Below, piece by piece: positions 22,217 to 31,107 of a stretch of 34,873 bases of DNA. This stretch comes from URNF01 sp045649855 (GTDB taxonomy: Bacteria > Bacillota > Clostridia > Oscillospirales > Acutalibacteraceae). Made by a program: the position numbers and the translations under genes. The DNA lies in NCBI GenBank assembly GCA_045649855.1, contig JAZRQN010000120.1:1-34873 (forward strand), given 5' to 3'. Positions within the stretch are counted from its first letter, which is position 1; each line of letters begins with the position of its first letter. The notes beneath the pieces are model-generated. The model had not been told where the DNA came from. It saw nothing but the letters and a program-made list of their open reading frames with translations, and searched no databases.

Positions 22217-23713
22217 ATGAAGTATCAAAGTACCCGAAACAGCAACGTAACGGTTTCTGCCGCCGAGGCGATCGCTCGCGGCATTTCCGAAGAAGGCGGC
22301 CTGTTTGTGCCGGTGGAATTTCCGTCGCTCACCGCCGCTGATCTGACAGCTTTTGCTGATAAAAGCTATGCTGATCGCGCGACCTTCATTCTGGATAAAT
22401 TCTTGACCGATTTCACTAAGGAAGAGGTCAAAGATTGCGTGGACTCTGCGTACACCACCGAGAAATTTGGTGCGCATCCTGCACCCGTGTACACCTTGGA
22501 TGACGGCGAACATATTCTCGAACTGTGGCACGGTCCGACCTGTGCATTTAAGGATATGGCGTTGCAGATTTTGCCGCATTTTATGCGCGTATCTGTCGGT
22601 AAGACTGCGGAAGGTAAAGAGATTATCATTCTGGTTGCCACTTCCGGCGATACCGGAAAAGCGGCTTTGGAAGGCTTTAAAGATGCACCGCATACCCGCA
22701 TTTTGGTGTTCTATCCCGAAGAGGGTGTCAGCCCCATGCAGAAACTGCAGATGACTACCCAGGAGGGCAACAACGTCGCTGTTTGCGCGATTCGCGGCAA
22801 CTTTGACGATGCGCAGACCGGTGTGAAAACCATCTTCACCGATCCTGCTGTGAAAGCGAAATTGGCGGAAAACGGTATGATGTTCTCCAGTGCCAACTCC
22901 ATTAACTGGGGTCGTCTGGTTCCGCAGATCATCTACTATGTGTCTGCGTATTGCGACCTGCTCAAAGAGGGTAAAGTGAAACTCGGCGATGCGATCAACG
23001 TGGTCGTGCCGACGGGTAACTTCGGCAACATTCTCGCCGCTTATTATGCGTATAAGATGGGTCTGCCGGTTAACAAGTTCATCTGTGCTTCCAATGCCAA
23101 CCACGTGTTGACCGACTTCATTGAAACCGGCGTATACGATCGTCGTCGTGATTTCTATACCACCACTTCGCCGTCGATGGATATTCTTATTTCCTCCAAC
23201 TTGGAGCGTTTGCTGTACGATCTGACCGACCGCAACGATAAAGCGGTTGCTGATATGATGAACGCGCTGAAGAATGACGGCCGCTACACCGTTCCTGCAA
23301 ATGTGTTGGAGAAACTGCAGGCGAGCTTTGTGGGCGGTTACAGTGATGACGAGGGTGTGGCGGAAACCATCCGCAACACTTTTGACAAACATAACTATCT
23401 GTTGGATACCCACACGGCTGTTGCGGTGCGTGTATATGAACAGTATCGTGAACAGACGGGGGATACCACCCCGACGGTAATCGCTTCCACCGCGAACCCG
23501 TACAAATTCTCCGCCAGCGTTCTGGATGCGCTGGGTAAAAACGAGGCGAATGCCGACGAGTTCCAAAAAGTAGAACTTCTGCAGACCGCTACAGGTGTTG
23601 CCGCTCCCGATTCTCTGCTTTCTCTGCGTGAGAAACAGGTGCGCTTTGCGGATATCTGCGACAGAGAAGGCCAGCAAGCGGTGGTATACGGCATGCTCGG
23701 CATCAAGGAGTAA
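22217..23713 (+). CDS. thrC: Threonine synthase
   Basis: ThrC converts O-phosphohomoserine to threonine with pyridoxal phosphate. The 498-residue length matches the longer ThrC class. It begins 'MKYQSTRNSN...AIARGISEEGGLFVP'. Lys112 in 'GPTCAFKDMAL' is the PLP lysine. 'VATSGDTGKAALEGF', 'MTTQEGNNV' and 'VVPTGNFGNILAAYYA' (phosphate cup) follow. AAAGGATG precedes the ATG. No other threonine pathway genes are nearby, and a short gap separates it from the metallophosphoesterase gene. Confidence 0.97.
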   Translation: MKYQSTRNSNVTVSAAEAIARGISEEGGLFVPVEFPSLTAADLTAFADKSYADRATFILDKFLTDFTKEEVKDCVDSAYTTEKFGAHPAPVYTLDDGEHILELWHGPTCAFKDMALQILPHFMRVSVGKTAEGKEIIILVATSGDTGKAALEGFKDAPHTRILVFYPEEGVSPMQKLQMTTQEGNNVAVCAIRGNFDDAQTGVKTIFTDPAVKAKLAENGMMFSSANSINWGRLVPQIIYYVSAYCDLLKEGKVKLGDAINVVVPTGNFGNILAAYYAYKMGLPVNKFICASNANHVLTDFIETGVYDRRRDFYTTTSPSMDILISSNLERLLYDLTDRNDKAVADMMNALKNDGRYTVPANVLEKLQASFVGGYSDDEGVAETIRNTFDKHNYLLDTHTAVAVRVYEQYREQTGDTTPTVIASTANPYKFSASVLDALGKNEANADEFQKVELLQTATGVAAPDSLLSLREKQVRFADICDREGQQAVVYGMLGIKE

Positions 23714-23718
23714 TTGAG

Positions 23719-24417
23719 ATGTCTTTGTTTGTGATAGGGGACACGCACCTATCCCTTTCCACCAATAAACCGATGGATATTTTCGGCGGTTGGAATGCGC
23801 ACGAACAGCGTTTGGAAACCAACTGGCGCGCTTTGGTTACGGATGCCGATACGGTGGTTATCCCCGGCGATATTTCCTGGGGAATGACCTTGGAGGAAGC
23901 AAAAGCCGACTTTGTGTTTTTGAATTCTCTGCCCGGTCGGAAGCTATTGCTCAAAGGTAATCACGACTATTGGTGGACCACACGTCGCAAAATGGATGCG
24001 TTTTTTGCGGAAAACGGATTGGATACGCTCACCGTCGTGCATAACGATGCGGTGGTCGTAGAGGACTCTGTCGCCGTGTGCGGCACGCGTGGGTGGTTTT
24101 TTGATGCGGAACAGGACGCTGATCAAAAGGTGCTCAATCGCGAAATCGGTCGTCTGCGTACTTCGGTGGAAGCGGCAGTCAAAACGGGTCTTGAGCCGAT
24201 CGTGTTTTTGCATTATCCGCCCGTTTGGGGCGATGAACGGTGTCAGGCGTTTTTGGACGTGCTGTCGGAATTTGGCATAAAACGTTGTTTTTACGGACAT
24301 GTGCATGGCCCGGGAATCGGGCAGGCGTTCAACGGAGAGATCGACGGCGTAACTTTACGTCTGGCTTCTGCGGATGCGCTGAAATTTGTGCCGCTGTATA
24401 TTCCGTACATAAAATAA
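23719..24417 (+). CDS. Calcineurin-like metallophosphoesterase
   Basis: The 232-residue protein shows the full two-metal motif series: GDTH (residues ~7-10), GDIS, GNHDYW, 'FLHYPP' and the final GHVHGPG. There is no signal peptide. The substrate cannot be named from sequence. The gene starts six bases after thrC and is likely co-transcribed with it. Confidence 0.93.
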   Translation: MSLFVIGDTHLSLSTNKPMDIFGGWNAHEQRLETNWRALVTDADTVVIPGDISWGMTLEEAKADFVFLNSLPGRKLLLKGNHDYWWTTRRKMDAFFAENGLDTLTVVHNDAVVVEDSVAVCGTRGWFFDAEQDADQKVLNREIGRLRTSVEAAVKTGLEPIVFLHYPPVWGDERCQAFLDVLSEFGIKRCFYGHVHGPGIGQAFNGEIDGVTLRLASADALKFVPLYIPYIK

Positions 24418-24435
24418 TAATTTTTTAAAAAAGTA

Positions 24436-24464
24436 TTGGCATTTTGAAAATATAGTGCTATAAT
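24436..24464 (+). promoter_or_regulatory. Sigma-A-type promoter for tig
   Basis: TTGGCA (24436-24441) and TATAAT (24459-24464) are separated by exactly 17 bases, about 40 bases before the tig ATG. Confidence 0.85.
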
Positions 24465-24503
24465 ACTTTGACGTATGTTAAAAGTCAGTAGGAGGAATAA
24501 CCC

Positions 24504-25796
24504 ATGAGCTTAAAAAATGCAACTAAAAAAGAAAACAACCGTGTAGAACTCGAGATCGAAGTGGATGCCGCTACTTTCGAAGCTGCTGTTGATGCCGCTT
24601 ATCGTAAAGATATCCAGAATATCACCATCCCCGGTTTCCGCAAGGGCAAAGCGCCCCGTTCTTTGGTGGAAAAAATGTACGGCGAAGGCATGTTCTATGA
24701 GACTGCTGTCAACGACGTGTATCCCACTGCTCTGGACGAAGCGATCAAAGAGTCCGGCTATGAATATGTGGAAGACAAGATTGATTTCGATGTACAGTCT
24801 GTCGGCAAAGACGGTCTGAAATTTACCGCTGTTATCACCGTGAAACCCGAAGTGGAACTCGGCGAGTACAAAGGTCTCAAAGCCACCAGAAAAATCGCGG
24901 CTGTAACCGACGAAGACGTGGATGCAGAGATCAAAATGCTGCAGGAGCGCAACTCCCGTATGGTGTCCGTTGACGACCGTGCCGCTGAAATGGGCGACAC
25001 CGTAACCTTCGATTTTGAAGGTTTTGTTGACGACGTGGCGTTTGAAGGCGGCAAAGCGGAAAATCACGCGTTGGTGCTCGGTTCCGGTCAGTTTATCCCC
25101 GGCTTCGAAGAGCAGCTCGTCGGCAAAAAGATTGACGAAGAGTGCGATGTGAACGTAACCTTCCCCGAAGAATATCATGCGGCTGACCTCGCAGGCAAAC
25201 CCGCTGTGTTCAAATGCAAGATCCACGAGATCCAGACCAAAGAACTGCCCGAGCTCAACGACGACTTCGCGAAAGACGTCAGCGACTTCGATACCCTCGA
25301 CGAACTGAAAGCGGACGCGAAAGCGAAACTGGAAGAGCGCCGTGCGGCTGCTGCTGAAGAAGAAGTCAGCGAGCAGTTGGTGGATGGTTTGATCGGCATT
25401 CTGACTGCTGACATTCCGGCTGCTATGTTCGAGAATGCGATCAACGAGTCTGTGCAGGACTTTGAATATCGTCTGCAGTCCCAGGGTCTGTCCTTGGATA
25501 TGTATATGCAGTACACCGGCACTGACAAAGAAGCGTTCCGTGAGACCTTCCGTGAGCAGGCTGAGAAGAAAGTTAAAATGCGCCTGATCCTCGAGAAGAT
25601 TGCGAAACTCGAGAACATTGTTCCCACCGCTGAAGATCTCGAAGCAGAATACAACCGCTATGCTGAGATGTACAAGATGGAAGCTGCGCAGATCAAAGCG
25701 TTCATCCCCGAGACCGCCCTGTCCGAAGACCTCGCCGTGCAGAAGGCTATGGACCTCGTGAAAGAAAACGCGAAGATCAGAAAGAGCAGCAAATAA
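24504..25796 (+). CDS. tig: Trigger factor (ribosome-associated chaperone, PPIase)
   Basis: Trigger factor binds ribosomal protein L23 and shields nascent chains. The 430 residues comprise an N-terminal ribosome-binding domain with the signature 'IPGFRKGKAP' (~43-52) and a FKBP-type isomerase domain (~150-250; 'GDTVTFDFEGFVDDVAFEGG', 'GSGQFIPGFEEQLVG'). A helical C-terminal chaperone domain follows. AGGAGG lies eight bases before the ATG. It leads a tig-clpP-clpX-lon cluster, a common arrangement. Confidence 0.97.
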   Translation: MSLKNATKKENNRVELEIEVDAATFEAAVDAAYRKDIQNITIPGFRKGKAPRSLVEKMYGEGMFYETAVNDVYPTALDEAIKESGYEYVEDKIDFDVQSVGKDGLKFTAVITVKPEVELGEYKGLKATRKIAAVTDEDVDAEIKMLQERNSRMVSVDDRAAEMGDTVTFDFEGFVDDVAFEGGKAENHALVLGSGQFIPGFEEQLVGKKIDEECDVNVTFPEEYHAADLAGKPAVFKCKIHEIQTKELPELNDDFAKDVSDFDTLDELKADAKAKLEERRAAAAEEEVSEQLVDGLIGILTADIPAAMFENAINESVQDFEYRLQSQGLSLDMYMQYTGTDKEAFRETFREQAEKKVKMRLILEKIAKLENIVPTAEDLEAEYNRYAEMYKMEAAQIKAFIPETALSEDLAVQKAMDLVKENAKIRKSSK

Positions 25797-25837
25797 TCGT
25801 TGCATAACCATAAAAAATATGCCTAAACTTTAACCGA

Positions 25838-25869
25838 AATCCCGCACTTGCATTTTTGAGTGCGGGATT
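25838..25869 (+). other. Stable hairpin without T run between tig and clpP
   Basis: AATCCCGCACT (25838-25848) pairs perfectly with AGTGCGGGATT (25859-25869) across ten bases. Only a mixed sequence follows, so it is not a classical intrinsic terminator. It may stabilise or process the tig mRNA or adjust clpP expression. I see no CtsR-like operator here. Confidence 0.6.
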
Positions 25870-25899
25870 GTCGGCTATTTTGAAACAGGAGGATATCTT

Positions 25900-26490
25900 A
25901 TGGAAAATATGGCTTTAGTACCTTATGTTGTCGAACAGACAAGCCGCGGCGAACGCAGTTATGATATTTTTTCTCGCTTGCTCAACGACCGCATTATTAT
26001 GCTGTCCGATGAAGTGAATGATGCAACTGCTTCTTTGGTAGTGGCACAGCTTTTGTATTTGGAGGGACAGGATCCCGATAAGGATATCCATCTGTATATC
26101 AATAGCCCCGGTGGTTCTATCTCTGCCGGTATGGCAATCTATGACACTATGCAGTTTATCAAATGCGACGTGTCCACCATCTGCATCGGCCTTGCCGCCA
26201 GTATGGGTTCGTTCCTGCTTGCCGCAGGCGCGAAGGGCAAACGTTTGGCATTGCCGCACAGTGAAATTATGATCCATCAGCCGCTTGGCGGTGCGAAGGG
26301 TCAGGCGTCTGACATTAAGATTCAAGCGGACCACATCTTGTTTGTGCGCAACCGTATGAACAATTTGTTGGCGCAGATGACCGGTCAGCCGATCGAAGTG
26401 ATTGAAAAAGACACCGATCGTGATAACTGGATGACCGCGGATGATGCGGTACGTTACGGTATTGTCGATCGCGTGATCACCCATCGCTGA
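25900..26490 (+). CDS. clpP: ATP-dependent Clp protease proteolytic subunit
   Basis: ClpP forms the tetradecameric chamber of the Clp protease. The 196-residue protein has the catalytic Ser101 in 'GLAASMGSFLLAAG', His126 in 'EIMIHQPLGG' and the Asp in 'KDTDRDNWM'. 'YINSPGGSISAGMAIYDTMQ' lines the oxyanion region. ACAGGAGG precedes the ATG. clpX, encoding the matching unfoldase, follows after 31 bases. Confidence 0.98.
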   Translation: MENMALVPYVVEQTSRGERSYDIFSRLLNDRIIMLSDEVNDATASLVVAQLLYLEGQDPDKDIHLYINSPGGSISAGMAIYDTMQFIKCDVSTICIGLAASMGSFLLAAGAKGKRLALPHSEIMIHQPLGGAKGQASDIKIQADHILFVRNRMNNLLAQMTGQPIEVIEKDTDRDNWMTADDAVRYGIVDRVITHR

Positions 26491-26521
26491 TTGTAAGAAC
26501 GCTGAAAAGGAGGCGTAACCG

Positions 26522-27838
26522 ATGCCTAAAAATGAAGATCAATTTGATATTTCGTGTTCATTTTGCGGTAAGCATCAAGATGAAGTATACCGTATCATCG
26601 CGGGTCCCGATGTATTTATCTGCAATGAATGCGTAGAATTGTGCCGCACTATTTTAGAGGACGGCGACGTGGCTTCGGACAGACGTCGTACCGCTTCCAA
26701 AGCGGAGGAGAAACCCGAGCAACTGCCCACGCCTATGGAGATCAAAGCGGCGCTGGACGAATATGTCATTGGACAGGATGCGGCGAAAATCGCGTTGTCT
26801 GTAGCGGTGTACAACCACTATAAGCGCATTTACTTCTCCGACAACATGGATACGGAAGTCGGTAAGAGCAACGTGCTCTTGCTTGGTCCTACCGGTGTCG
26901 GTAAAACTGCTCTTGCGCAAACGCTGGCAAAAGCGTTGCACGTACCGTTTGCAATCGCGGATGCTACCACGCTGACCGAAGCAGGTTACGTGGGCGAGGA
27001 CGTCGAAAACATTCTGCTTCGTCTGATTCAGGCGGCGGATTTTGACGTTAAAAAAGCGGAACGCGGCATCATTTACGTGGACGAGATCGACAAGATCTCT
27101 CGCCGTAGCGAAAATCCCTCTATCACCCGTGATGTGAGCGGTGAAGGTGTACAGCAGGCGTTGCTGAAAATTCTGGAAGGCACGGTTGCCAATGTGCCCC
27201 CGAACGGCGGCAGAAAACATCCGCAGCAGGAGTTCATCCAGATTGACACTTCTAATATTCTGTTTATTTTGGGCGGTGCGTTTGACGGTATTGAGCAAAC
27301 CATTGAAAAACGCATCGGTACGGGCGCTTTGGGCTTCGGTAATGAGGTGAAATCCAAAAAGGATATGACCCGCGCTGAAAAATTGCGCCAGTTGGTGCCG
27401 CAGGATCTTGTGAAATACGGCTTGATTCCCGAACTCGTCGGTCGTATGCCGGTGGTAACCACTTTGGAAGCGTTGACCGCTGAGGATTTGGTGCGTATTT
27501 TGAGAGATCCCAAGAATGCAATCTTGAAACAGTATCAAGCGCTCTTCAAATTGGATCAGGTGGATTTGGTGTTCACCGAAGATGCGTTGAAAGCGGTTGC
27601 TGAAAAAACGCTTGAACGCAACACGGGTGCTCGTGGCCTGCGTTCGGTGATGGAAGAGATCTTGACAACGTTGATGTTCGAGATTCCGTCCAATCCTGCC
27701 GTTGAAAAGGTTACGGTAACCTCCGACACGGTAAACAAGGGCGCTCAACCCGAAATTGTCCTCAACCCCGATAAGAAAGCGGCGCGTTTGACGCCGCAAG
27801 CGAAAGCAAAAGCCGGGCGGCGCAAAGTGAATGTATGA
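26522..27838 (+). CDS. clpX: Clp protease ATP-binding subunit ClpX
   Basis: ClpX is the AAA+ unfoldase that feeds ClpP. The 438 residues start with the zinc-binding domain 'CSFCGK...CNECVELC' (C-x2-C pairs at ~12/15 and ~34/37). Walker A GPTGVGKT (~121-128), the pore loop 'EAGYVGEDVE' and Walker B 'IIYVDEIDKI' follow. The ClpP-contacting IGF-like loop appears as 'KRIGTGALGFG', and 'ERNTGARGLRSVMEE' is the sensor 2 region. AAAGGAGG lies nine bases before the ATG. Confidence 0.98.
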   Translation: MPKNEDQFDISCSFCGKHQDEVYRIIAGPDVFICNECVELCRTILEDGDVASDRRRTASKAEEKPEQLPTPMEIKAALDEYVIGQDAAKIALSVAVYNHYKRIYFSDNMDTEVGKSNVLLLGPTGVGKTALAQTLAKALHVPFAIADATTLTEAGYVGEDVENILLRLIQAADFDVKKAERGIIYVDEIDKISRRSENPSITRDVSGEGVQQALLKILEGTVANVPPNGGRKHPQQEFIQIDTSNILFILGGAFDGIEQTIEKRIGTGALGFGNEVKSKKDMTRAEKLRQLVPQDLVKYGLIPELVGRMPVVTTLEALTAEDLVRILRDPKNAILKQYQALFKLDQVDLVFTEDALKAVAEKTLERNTGARGLRSVMEEILTTLMFEIPSNPAVEKVTVTSDTVNKGAQPEIVLNPDKKAARLTPQAKAKAGRRKVNV

Positions 27839-27841
27839 TTT

Positions 27842-27878
27842 GTTAGCAGCGCCCTATGGTCGGCGCTGCTAACTTTTT
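27842..27878 (+). terminator. Terminator between clpX and lon
   Basis: GTTAGCAGCGCC (27842-27853) and GGCGCTGCTAAC (27862-27873) form a perfect 12-bp stem with an 8-base loop and five T. The lon ribosome binding site (AAAGGAG) starts only six bases later, so there is no room for a separate promoter. lon would be expressed by read-through or from a promoter inside clpX. Confidence 0.88.
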
Positions 27879-27897
27879 CTATAAAAGGAGAACCATA

Positions 27898-30225
27898 ATG
27901 TCTAAACGACTAATTAAAACGGCGACCCTGCCGCTGTTGCCGCTGCGCGGCATCGTGGTATTCCCGGGCATGCTGTTACATTTTGATATCGGCAGAAAGA
28001 AATCTGCTATGGCACTCCATGAATGTATGGAAGTGGACCAAACCATTTTTTTGATTGCACAGCGTAATTTAGCGGATGAAGATCCGGGCATTGAAGATTT
28101 GTATGCTACGGGCGTTGTCGCAAAAGTGCGTCAGATCTTAAAAACCTCTAACGAAACTGTCCGTGTGTTGGTAGAAGGCTTGTACCGCGCAAAGATTTCC
28201 GAAGTGGTGAATGCAGAACCCTTCTTTATGGTCAATGTGCGCGAACGTCCCGAACCTGCCAACCTCGAACCGATGCAGGAAGAAGCACTCATCCGCGAAT
28301 GTCGTGCGCGTTTTGCTGAATATGCGGACGTGGCACAGGAGGATATTGCGCCTGATGTGATGATGGGGGTGGCAACCGCCTGTAAAGCAGGTTACCTTGC
28401 CGACTATATCGCAGCAAACCTGCCGATGCCGATTGAAGAAAAGTCGCTGATTTTGCATACGTTGCCCATCGTGCGCCGTGTGGAACAGTTGATGTCCATG
28501 CTCAGCCGTGAATGTGAAGTGCTGAAATTGGAAAAAGACATCCATGCGCGCGTGCAGGAACGTATGGACCAAAGCCAGAAAGAATATTATCTGCGTGAAC
28601 AGATGCGTGTGATTGCTGAAGAACTGGGCGACGGGGATAACCCGTTGGAAGAAGCGCAGGAATACGAGCAGCAGATCAAGGCGTTGCAACTTGATGTGGA
28701 AGCGGAAAAGGTGTTGCTTAAAGAGGTGGACAAACTGGCAAAAATGCCTGTTGGTTCGCACGAAGCCACGGTGGTGCGCAACTATCTGGATACTTGTATC
28801 GCTTTGCCGTGGAACAAAGAGAGTGAATTGCATCTGGATCTGCACGCGGCGCGTCAGATTTTGGACCGCGACCACTACGGTTTAGATAAAGTGAAAGATC
28901 ATATCGTGGAAACACTTGCTGTACATAGCTTGTCCGAGGAAATGAGGGGGCAAGTACTTTGCCTTGTCGGTCCTCCGGGTGTTGGTAAGACTTCTATTGC
29001 CAAATCGGTGGCGGAAGCAACGGGCAGACAGTATGTGCGTGTGGCGCTTGGTGGCGTGCATGATGAAGCGGAGATCCGCGGTCATCGTCGTACCTACCTT
29101 GGTTCAATGCCCGGTCGCATTATTCGTGCCGTGCAGCAAGCGGGTGTCAAAAATCCGCTGATTTTGTTGGATGAGATTGATAAAATGGCGAGTGATTATC
29201 GAGGCGATCCTACCTCTGCGATGCTCGAGGTGCTCGATTCCGAACAGAATAACACTTTCACCGATCACTATGTGGATCTGCCGTTTGATCTGTCCGGCGT
29301 GATGTTTATTACCACCGCCAATGATGCCGACGCCATTCCCGGCCCGTTATATGACCGTATGGATATTCTGCGTTTGCCCAGCTACACGGCGGAGGAGAAG
29401 TTCCATATTGCCAAAGGCTATTTGGTCAAAAAACAGTTGAAGCGCAATGGTATTTCTCAAAAACAACTGCGTATCCCCGATGCAACGTTGCGTGTGTTGA
29501 TTGAAAACTACACCCGCGAAGCAGGTGTACGTGAACTGGAACGCGTGATTGGCCGTATCTGCCGCAAAGCCGCAAAACGACTGGTGGCAGGGGAGTGCAA
29601 GAGCATGACGGTGAACGATCCTGAGAAACTGCTCGGCCCGAAGAAATACCGCGACGATCCCACCGCTGTGAAAGATCAGGTCGGTGTGGTCAACGGTCTT
29701 GCTTGGACTGCCGTGGGCGGCGAAACGATGCCTGTTGAAGTCGCAGTAATGGATGGCACGGGCAAGATTGAGCTGACAGGTTCGCTTGGTGATGTGATGA
29801 AAGAATCTGCGCATACTGCAATCAGTTATGTGCGTTCGCAGGCGGATACGTGGAATATCGATAAAGATTTCTATAAAACGAAAGATATTCATATCCACGT
29901 GCCGGAAGGCGCTGTGCCGAAAGACGGTCCGTCCGCAGGTGTTACTATGGCAACCGCTATCATTTCCGCATTGACAGGTATTCCCGTCAAGGGCGATGTG
30001 GCGATGACGGGTGAGATCACCCTGCGCGGCAGAGTGTTGCCGATTGGCGGTTTGCGCGAGAAAACAATGGCGGCGTATACACACCATATGAAGACGGTCA
30101 TTATCCCCGAGGAAAACACCCCTGATTTGGCAGAGGTGGATACCGAGGTGAAAAAACACGTGCAGTTTGTGTCTGCGTCTCAACTGGATACGGTGCTCAA
30201 AACTGCACTGGTGGGGAGGGCTTGA
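27898..30225 (+). CDS. lon: ATP-dependent protease Lon (LonA)
   Basis: The 775-residue protein has an N-terminal substrate domain ('LPLLPLRGIVVFPGM...') and a coiled middle. The AAA+ module carries GPPGVGKTS (~358-366) and 'LILLDEIDKM'. The C-terminal protease domain has the Ser-Lys dyad at Ser679 ('PKDGPSAGVTM') and Lys722 ('GGLREKTMAAY'). The length is standard for LonA. A longer reading from 27856 would begin inside the terminator hairpin. AAAGGAG supports the ATG at 27898. ysxC follows after one base. Confidence 0.98.
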   Translation: MSKRLIKTATLPLLPLRGIVVFPGMLLHFDIGRKKSAMALHECMEVDQTIFLIAQRNLADEDPGIEDLYATGVVAKVRQILKTSNETVRVLVEGLYRAKISEVVNAEPFFMVNVRERPEPANLEPMQEEALIRECRARFAEYADVAQEDIAPDVMMGVATACKAGYLADYIAANLPMPIEEKSLILHTLPIVRRVEQLMSMLSRECEVLKLEKDIHARVQERMDQSQKEYYLREQMRVIAEELGDGDNPLEEAQEYEQQIKALQLDVEAEKVLLKEVDKLAKMPVGSHEATVVRNYLDTCIALPWNKESELHLDLHAARQILDRDHYGLDKVKDHIVETLAVHSLSEEMRGQVLCLVGPPGVGKTSIAKSVAEATGRQYVRVALGGVHDEAEIRGHRRTYLGSMPGRIIRAVQQAGVKNPLILLDEIDKMASDYRGDPTSAMLEVLDSEQNNTFTDHYVDLPFDLSGVMFITTANDADAIPGPLYDRMDILRLPSYTAEEKFHIAKGYLVKKQLKRNGISQKQLRIPDATLRVLIENYTREAGVRELERVIGRICRKAAKRLVAGECKSMTVNDPEKLLGPKKYRDDPTAVKDQVGVVNGLAWTAVGGETMPVEVAVMDGTGKIELTGSLGDVMKESAHTAISYVRSQADTWNIDKDFYKTKDIHIHVPEGAVPKDGPSAGVTMATAIISALTGIPVKGDVAMTGEITLRGRVLPIGGLREKTMAAYTHHMKTVIIPEENTPDLAEVDTEVKKHVQFVSASQLDTVLKTALVGRA

Positions 30226-30226
30226 T

Positions 30227-30814
30227 ATGAAAATCGAGACAGCCGTGTTTGAAATGTCCGCGGCGCTGGCGACCCAGTTGCCCGAAGATACTTTGCCCGA
30301 AATTGCTTTTTCGGGCCGCTCGAACGTCGGCAAATCTTCCCTTATCAATAAGTTGCTCGGCAGAAAAAACCTCGCACGTACCAGTGCGACCCCCGGTAAA
30401 ACCGCGTCCATCAACTTTTATAAGTTGTCTACTGCGCGTTTTGTCGATCTGCCCGGTTACGGTTTTGCGAAAGTATCGGACGCAGAAAAGCGTCGCTGGC
30501 GTGATCTGATCGGTGGCTATTTTGCCGCTGACCGTGATCTGCGTTTGGTGCTGCAACTGATCGATATGCGCCATAAACCCACAGCAGACGACGTGCAGAT
30601 GATCAATTATATGATCGAAGAGGAGTTGCCGTTTATGGTGGTGCTCACCAAAGCGGACAAACTCAATAAAACGCAGTTTAAAGAGAATATGGCAATGTTT
30701 GACGCGTTTTTTGCCGACTATGAAGGCATCCAATATCTGCCGTTTTCCGCCGTTACGGGGGATGGGGCAGAACACTTACGCGAAATCATCGTATCTGTTA
30801 CTGAAGAAGGTTGA
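30227..30814 (+). CDS. ysxC: Ribosome biogenesis GTP-binding protein YsxC/EngB
   Basis: YsxC is a TRAFAC GTPase for 50S assembly. The 195-residue protein has P-loop 'FSGRSNVGKSSLIN', G2-region 'TSATPGKTASIN', G3 'DLPGYGFA' (the family's typical DLPGYG) and G4 'LTKADKL'. GGGGAGGG near the lon end supports the ATG at 30227. lon-ysxC adjacency is conserved in Firmicutes. Its stop codon overlaps the -35 of the alaS promoter. Confidence 0.97.
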   Translation: MKIETAVFEMSAALATQLPEDTLPEIAFSGRSNVGKSSLINKLLGRKNLARTSATPGKTASINFYKLSTARFVDLPGYGFAKVSDAEKRRWRDLIGGYFAADRDLRLVLQLIDMRHKPTADDVQMINYMIEEELPFMVVLTKADKLNKTQFKENMAMFDAFFADYEGIQYLPFSAVTGDGAEHLREIIVSVTEEG

Positions 30815-30839
30815 CAAATCGAAAAAAATCTTTTATACT
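30811..30839 (+). promoter_or_regulatory. Consensus promoter for the alaS T-box transcript
   Basis: TTGACA (30811-30816) is a perfect -35. TATACT (30834-30839) is 17 bases away. Transcription would start near 30846, at the beginning of the T-box leader. Confidence 0.9.
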
Positions 30840-30845
30840 ATTTAT

Positions 30846-31080
30846 GTTAAAAACTGTGATGGGAAATAAGCGGATTTTGTCGCTGTCAGAGAGAACGGTT
30901 ACGTGTGTACGTGCTGTGAGACCGTTCGAGTGATATGCCGCGCGCCGTCCCTGAGTTCCGCTGCGATGAGTGGCGGCGTTCTCCGCGTTAAGGAATCAGA
31001 GTGGCACGGGAAACCGTGCAATTTGGGTGGTACCACGGACATCTCCGTCCCATATTTGGGGTGGAGGTGTCTTTTTCTTT
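30846..31080 (+). ncRNA. T-box riboswitch (alanyl-tRNA responsive) of alaS
   Basis: This leader of about 230 bases has the T-box parts in order. Stem I has AGAGAG (about 30888), a distal arm AACGGT...ACCGTT, and GCTGTGAGA in the loop region. A candidate specifier GCC (Ala) is at 30937-30939. The T-box sequence TGGTACCACGG (31028-31038) follows. Its TGGT matches a CCA end preceded by an A discriminator, as in tRNA-Ala. A terminator follows. Uncharged tRNA-Ala would favour the antiterminator and switch on alaS. Specifier placement is by eye. Confidence 0.92.
31038..31076 (+). terminator. Regulated terminator of the alaS T-box
   Basis: GACATCTCC (31038-31046) pairs with GGAGGTGTC (31063-31071, one G-U), enclosing CCC/GGG pairs, with T run 31072-31076. 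It competes with the antiterminator made by the TGGTACCACGG element. Confidence 0.88.
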
Positions 31081-31107
31081 ACCCATCAAAGAAAGGAAGT
31101 AAACAAT

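Noticed and set aside
22211..23677. Minus-strand open frames opposite thrC and, at 24510-25811, opposite tig
   Set aside because: Both mirror highly conserved plus-strand enzymes and show no ribosome site or domain of their own.
27856..27897. Extended N-terminus for lon
   Set aside because: The extension would be encoded inside the terminator hairpin. The ATG at 27898 has a proper AAAGGAG, and homologous Lon proteins start close to this point.
30970..31107. Extended N-terminus for alaS
   Set aside because: This stretch is the T-box leader, and AlaRS proteins begin close to the ATG at 31108.
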